This document shows positions 32,938-36,238 of a DNA stretch of 36,238 bases, one piece after another; position 1 is the first letter of the stretch; every line of letters begins with the position of its first letter. The translations under genes and the position numbers were made by a program. A model generated the notes under the pieces. It had not been told where the DNA came from. It searched no databases and saw only the letters and a list, made by a program, of their open reading frames with translations. The stretch spans positions 29,525-65,762 of the forward strand of contig JAQVCB010000006.1 of the NCBI GenBank assembly GCA_028689995.1, in the 5' to 3' direction. The DNA comes from Candidatus Gastranaerophilales bacterium. GTDB taxonomy: Bacteria > Cyanobacteriota > Vampirovibrionia > Gastranaerophilales > UBA9579.

Positions 32938-33003
32938 GAGTTACGGAATTCCTAACACCGCCGCCTGCGCATCGCTGCACAGAATTCTTTCACTCCCTGC
33001 TCC
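32938..33003. repeat. GC-rich inverted repeat after uppP
   Basis: GAGT and GAATTC (32938-32951) pair with GAATTC and ACTC (32982-32995) around a GC-rich centre (CCGCCGCCTGCGCATCG) that stands out from the AT-rich background. The end GGAGCAGGGAGTG, read on the minus strand, recurs exactly at 8980-8992. It may serve as a terminator between convergent genes. Confidence 0.5.
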
Positions 33004-33005
33004 GC

Positions 33006-33275
33006 TTAATCAGGTTCTTTTTTAACTTCTTCTGTCCTGTTATCAAATTCTTCATACTGATCAATCAATTCCGTTTCAGGATAAAGACCTTCTATATTAG
33101 CAGTAAATGAATCTGAAATTTGGCTATATGGAGTGCCGCAGCTTGTACAGTATAGAACTATTTCTCTCCTGTCAGTTCCGGGTACCATTTCTTCGCTGTC
33201 TAGCACCATAACTTCGCATTCTACATATTTATGTTCTTCTTCGCAGAATATTTGTTTTGAAATTGTATGTGCCAT
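33006..33275 (-). CDS. small acidic protein with a CxxC motif
   Basis: From ATG 33275 this is 89 residues, with a GGGGGGA ribosome-binding site 6-7 bases upstream. The longer version from GTG 33290 would place its start inside that site. It has a Cys near the N-terminus (IFCEEEH) and a CTSCG pair in LYCTSCGTPYSQ, a possible single zinc-ribbon half. The rest is strongly acidic (YEEFDNRTEEVKKEPD). A TATAAT-like box lies at 33308-33313 on the minus strand. The family is not recognised. Confidence 0.7.
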   Translation of the reverse strand: MAHTISKQIFCEEEHKYVECEVMVLDSEEMVPGTDRREIVLYCTSCGTPYSQISDSFTANIEGLYPETELIDQYEEFDNRTEEVKKEPD

Positions 33276-33499
33276 AATCATTCCCCCCACGATTTAATCA
33301 CACGCATATTATAATTTATACAGACACTTTAACATTCTGCTTAAAATTTTTTATGCCAGTAAATAGTAATTTTTACCCCCACAAAAGAGTCAAATTAATA
33401 AAAAATCCCTGTTTCCCTGTGCAAAGATTTATCAAGGCAGATTAAATCAAATTGGTTTATAATGAGGCTGTATCATTTTGACTCATAAAGACAGATAAA

Positions 33500-34894
33500 A
33501 TGGAAAACTTAGTAAGAAATTTAAGATCAATATTAGGTAATGATAATGTTTTAACGGCTTATGAAGATAGGTATTGCTATGCTTATGATGCAACAGCATT
33601 GGGAAATAAGTTATATCTTCCTGATATAGTCGTTCTTCCCTTATCTAAAGAACAGGTAAGCGAAGTATTGAAACTTGCAGATAAATATAATACTCCTGTT
33701 ATTGCAAGAGGAGCCGGAACTAACCTTGCCGGCAGCTGTATTCCTGTCAAGGGCGGGATTATTATGCATCTATCAAGAATGAATCAAATTCTTGAAATTG
33801 ATAAAAATAATCTTCTTTGCAGAGTTCAGCCCGGTGTTGTTGTTGAAAAACTGCAACAGGAAGTTGAAGAAGCAGGGCTTTATTTTCCCCCTGATCCTTC
33901 CAACATGAAAGTGTCAACGGTAGGAGGAAGCATTGCCCAGTCATCAGGCGGTCCTCGCTGTTTTAAGTATGGGACAACAAAAGATTATGTACTTGGGCTG
34001 GAAATAATACTTGCTGACGGCACAATTATCAATACAGGCGGGAAAACAGTAAAAAATGTCACAGGATACAACCTTACACAACTTTTTGTCGGCTCAGAAG
34101 GTACTCTTGGCATTGTTACAGAGGCTATTTTAAAACTAATACCAAAACCTGAATCTAAAAAAGTTCTCATTGCTTTTTTTGATTCCATCGACAATGCAGC
34201 TAATGCTGTAACGGGAATAATATCCTCAAAAATTTTGCCTGCTACTCTTGAACTTATGGATAAATTCACAATGGAGACTATTGAAAAATTTTATCCTACG
34301 GGACTGAGAACAGATATGGAAGCATCTCTTGTTATAGAAGTCGATGGATTAAAAGAGTCAGTTGAAATTCAGGCAGGGCAGATCGAAGATATATGCAAAA
34401 GATTTAACGCCTGTGATATCAGGGTTTCCAAAGATCAAAAGGAAGCGGACGATATCTGGTTTGCAAGAAGATCAGCATTTGGTGCAGTTGCAAAACTGGG
34501 TCCTAATGTAATTACAGAAGATGCAGTAGTTCCCCGCGATAAAATTCCTGCAATGGTCGGAGAAATAAGACGAATTTCAGAAAAATATAATCTTACAGCG
34601 TGTATTATGGGTCATGCTGGAGATGGAAACATTCATCCGAACTTTTCGCTTGATCTTAGAAATAAAGATGAAGTGCAAAGATTTGAAAAAGCAGTTGATG
34701 AGCTTTTTGATGCAGCTTTAAGGCTTGGCGGAAGTCTTTCAGGTGAACATGGAATCGGAATGACAAAGTCAAAATATTTAAAGAATGCTCTTGATGAAAG
34801 GTCGATCGAACTGATGAAATCCCTGAAACAGGTTTTTGACCCGAAAAATCTGTTGAATCCCGATAAAATATTTTACAGTAATGGTATAAAATAA
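33500..34894 (+). CDS. glcD: FAD-linked 2-hydroxy-acid oxidase (glycolate oxidase GlcD type)
   Basis: This 464-residue flavoprotein oxidises glycolate, D-lactate or a similar 2-hydroxy acid. The FAD-binding PCMH domain (about residues 35-215) includes ARGAGTNLAGSCIPVKGG, YFPPDPSNMKVSTVGG and GLEIILADGTI. The C-terminal FAD-oxidase domain has IMGHAGDGNIHPNF and LSGEHGIGMTKSKYL. Length and motifs are typical. The next gene, 124 bases on, is a GlcF-like iron-sulfur protein, the usual electron acceptor partner. The ribosome-binding site is weak. The substrate cannot be fixed from sequence. Confidence 0.92.
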   Translation: MENLVRNLRSILGNDNVLTAYEDRYCYAYDATALGNKLYLPDIVVLPLSKEQVSEVLKLADKYNTPVIARGAGTNLAGSCIPVKGGIIMHLSRMNQILEIDKNNLLCRVQPGVVVEKLQQEVEEAGLYFPPDPSNMKVSTVGGSIAQSSGGPRCFKYGTTKDYVLGLEIILADGTIINTGGKTVKNVTGYNLTQLFVGSEGTLGIVTEAILKLIPKPESKKVLIAFFDSIDNAANAVTGIISSKILPATLELMDKFTMETIEKFYPTGLRTDMEASLVIEVDGLKESVEIQAGQIEDICKRFNACDIRVSKDQKEADDIWFARRSAFGAVAKLGPNVITEDAVVPRDKIPAMVGEIRRISEKYNLTACIMGHAGDGNIHPNFSLDLRNKDEVQRFEKAVDELFDAALRLGGSLSGEHGIGMTKSKYLKNALDERSIELMKSLKQVFDPKNLLNPDKIFYSNGIK

Positions 34895-34906
34895 ATGATG
34901 CAATCA

Positions 34907-34972
34907 TGTCATCCTGAATTTATTTCAGGATCTCTGAATCAATAGATGCTGAAACATCCTGAAAGCATGACA
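34907..34972. repeat. dispersed palindrome between glcD and glcF
   Basis: ATCCTGAA (34911-34918) pairs with TTCAGGAT (34924-34931), and TGTCAT (34907-34912) pairs with ATGACA (34967-34972). The core, TGTCATCCTGAA...TTCAGGATCTC, is a small repeat seen between genes in many bacteria. Here it sits inside a likely operon. Confidence 0.6.
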
Positions 34973-35018
34973 CTGGAAGATTTTCATTTTTTATTAATTT
35001 AAGAAGAACTATAGATTG

Positions 35019-36238
35019 ATGAAACAACTTAAAGACTATTCTGAAGATATCTATAAATGCACAAAATGCGGTTTGTGTCAGTCTGTATGTCCTGTATTTG
35101 AAGCAACAGGACTTGAAACAGCTGTTTCAAGGGGCAAATTTACTTTATTAAACGGCATACTAACAGGTAAAATTAAATTCGGCAAAAATATTTCAAAATA
35201 TCTTGACCTCTGCCTCGGCTGCAAGGCTTGTTTTGATTTTTGTCCGAGTGGTATAAATGCTGAGGAAATTATTATTTCAGCAAGAAACCTTAACTATAAT
35301 CTCAATGGAATTAGTATTTTAAAAAAATTCATTATTTCAAACTTTGATTCAAAACTAAATTTAAACCTTTTAAAATTCGCCTTATCCATATATAGAAACT
35401 CGGAATTAATAACACTGACGAACCTACTAGCAAACAAGATACATTCTTTAAAACAATATGCTTACGTCTTTAATTCTCAGATACAGGAAAATATACAGTA
35501 TAAAAAGCTAATCCCGTCAAAAGCTACCTCAAAGCAAAAGATTGTTTATTTCCCCGGCTGCATTAATACTTATATCAATCAGAGCGTGAAAAACTCGGTT
35601 AAAATGGTGCTTGAAAAAAACGGGTTTGAGGTGCAGATACCTGATTTTTCTTGCTGCGGTATGCCTGCAAGGAGTGCGGGGGATTTTGTTACTTTTAAAA
35701 AGCAGGCTGAAAAGAATCTTGCTCTCATAGATGATGATGTTGATTTTATATTGACTGACTGCGCTTCCTGCGGATCTGTATGGGATCATTACACAGATAT
35801 TCTGGACGATGATCTTAAAGAAGAAGCTCAAAAGATTTTATCAAAGGCTGTAAATATCAATAAATTCCTTGCAGAGATTGATCTTTATATACCGGAAAAT
35901 GTCAAACTTGATCTTGATGTTACTTATCACGATCCATGCCATCTTAAAAGATTTCAGAATGTTTATATTGAACCAAGAGAACTGTTAAAAAAGATTTCGG
36001 GCATAAATTTGGTCGAAATGAAGGAATCTGACAAATGCTGTGGGGCATCAGGGTCGTTCTGTGTTGTTAATCCTGTAATATCCAGAGCTGTTTCTAAAAA
36101 GAAAGCTGAAAATATTATAGCTACAAAAGCTAATATCGTAGCTACAAGTTGCCCAAGCTGTAAGATAGGAATATCTCAGGGATTAGCTCAAGTTGATGCT
36201 GATATGCAAATTTACCAACCTGTAGAGCTTCTGGCAAA
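35019..36238 (+). CDS. glcF: glycolate oxidase iron-sulfur subunit (GlcF type), cut by the right edge
   Basis: This frame is open from ATG 35019 to the end of the window (406 codons, no stop reached). Two [4Fe-4S] motifs open the protein: CTKCGLCQSVCP near residues 14-25 and CLGCKACFDFCP near 66-77. Two Cys-rich CCG domains follow, with CCGMPARSAGD and CASCG in the first and DPCHLKR, CCGASGSF and CPSCK in the second. This is the GlcF/LutA/HdrB-like electron-transfer layout. It passes electrons from GlcD to the quinone pool or another acceptor. The start has only a weak purine-rich site. The missing C-terminus is probably short. Confidence 0.9.
   Translation, partial: MKQLKDYSEDIYKCTKCGLCQSVCPVFEATGLETAVSRGKFTLLNGILTGKIKFGKNISKYLDLCLGCKACFDFCPSGINAEEIIISARNLNYNLNGISILKKFIISNFDSKLNLNLLKFALSIYRNSELITLTNLLANKIHSLKQYAYVFNSQIQENIQYKKLIPSKATSKQKIVYFPGCINTYINQSVKNSVKMVLEKNGFEVQIPDFSCCGMPARSAGDFVTFKKQAEKNLALIDDDVDFILTDCASCGSVWDHYTDILDDDLKEEAQKILSKAVNINKFLAEIDLYIPENVKLDLDVTYHDPCHLKRFQNVYIEPRELLKKISGINLVEMKESDKCCGASGSFCVVNPVISRAVSKKKAENIIATKANIVATSCPSCKIGISQGLAQVDADMQIYQPVELLA

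Noticed and set aside
1-36238. tRNA and rRNA genes
   Set aside because: I looked for T-loop (GGTTCGA-type) and cloverleaf patterns and for rRNA-like GC-rich stretches. The one GGTTCGA (about 25858) lies inside the protease gene. None is supported.

Overview
This window is low-GC bacterial chromosome. The best lineage match is a non-photosynthetic relative of Cyanobacteria (Vampirovibrionia/Melainabacteria, Gastranaerophilales-like). The grounds are an LL-diaminopimelate aminotransferase (DapL), a YlqD-RimM-TrmD block, a four-subunit ferredoxin-dependent 2-oxoacid oxidoreductase, a prepilin of the FTLAEVLITL type, and a short N-terminal F-x-G motif in several lineage-type proteins. This is inference from family content; no database was consulted.

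Layout. 1-6 kb: a 31-residue membrane peptide, a two-ended membrane protein, an ASKHA/ROK-like kinase, an aquaporin, an MFS permease, and two translationally coupled membrane proteins of unknown function. 6.5-9.3 kb: an operon for a 2-oxoacid:ferredoxin oxidoreductase (alpha, beta, gamma, delta). 9.4-13.9 kb: a sigma-70 family factor, a tandem UspA protein, an HspR-like MerR regulator, and an acyl-CoA synthetase-like protein with a degenerate P-loop. 14.2-16.7 kb: repeats, a TPR protein whose long frame has no usable start codon, and a frameshifted prepilin. 16.8-25.2 kb: dapL, two coupled pentapeptide-repeat paralogues, comM, a large TPR protein and a PilZ protein. 25.2-27 kb: a hairpin-rich spacer, a matrixin-like metalloprotease without a signal peptide, and a PIG-L-like protein lacking key active-site residues. 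27-30 kb: a complete polar amino acid ABC importer. 30.3-33 kb: ylqD-rimM-trmD-uppP. 33.5 kb to the right edge: glcD and the start of glcF, which is cut by the edge.

Metabolically the window suggests an anaerobe that moves electrons through ferredoxin, oxidises 2-hydroxy acids (GlcD/GlcF), imports amino acids and makes peptidoglycan (DapL, UppP).

The most unusual content is between genes. Several families of long inverted repeats occur in pairs. One family (5987-6193 and 18124-18456) has two nested stems with the same geometry in both copies, and at least six base-pair positions differ by compensating changes on both arms. This suggests that the folded form, as RNA or as a DNA hairpin, is under selection. 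A second theme is the short N-terminal motif (SFSG, VSFTG, VSFAG, AEFKG, ISFKH) shared by otherwise unrelated proteins.
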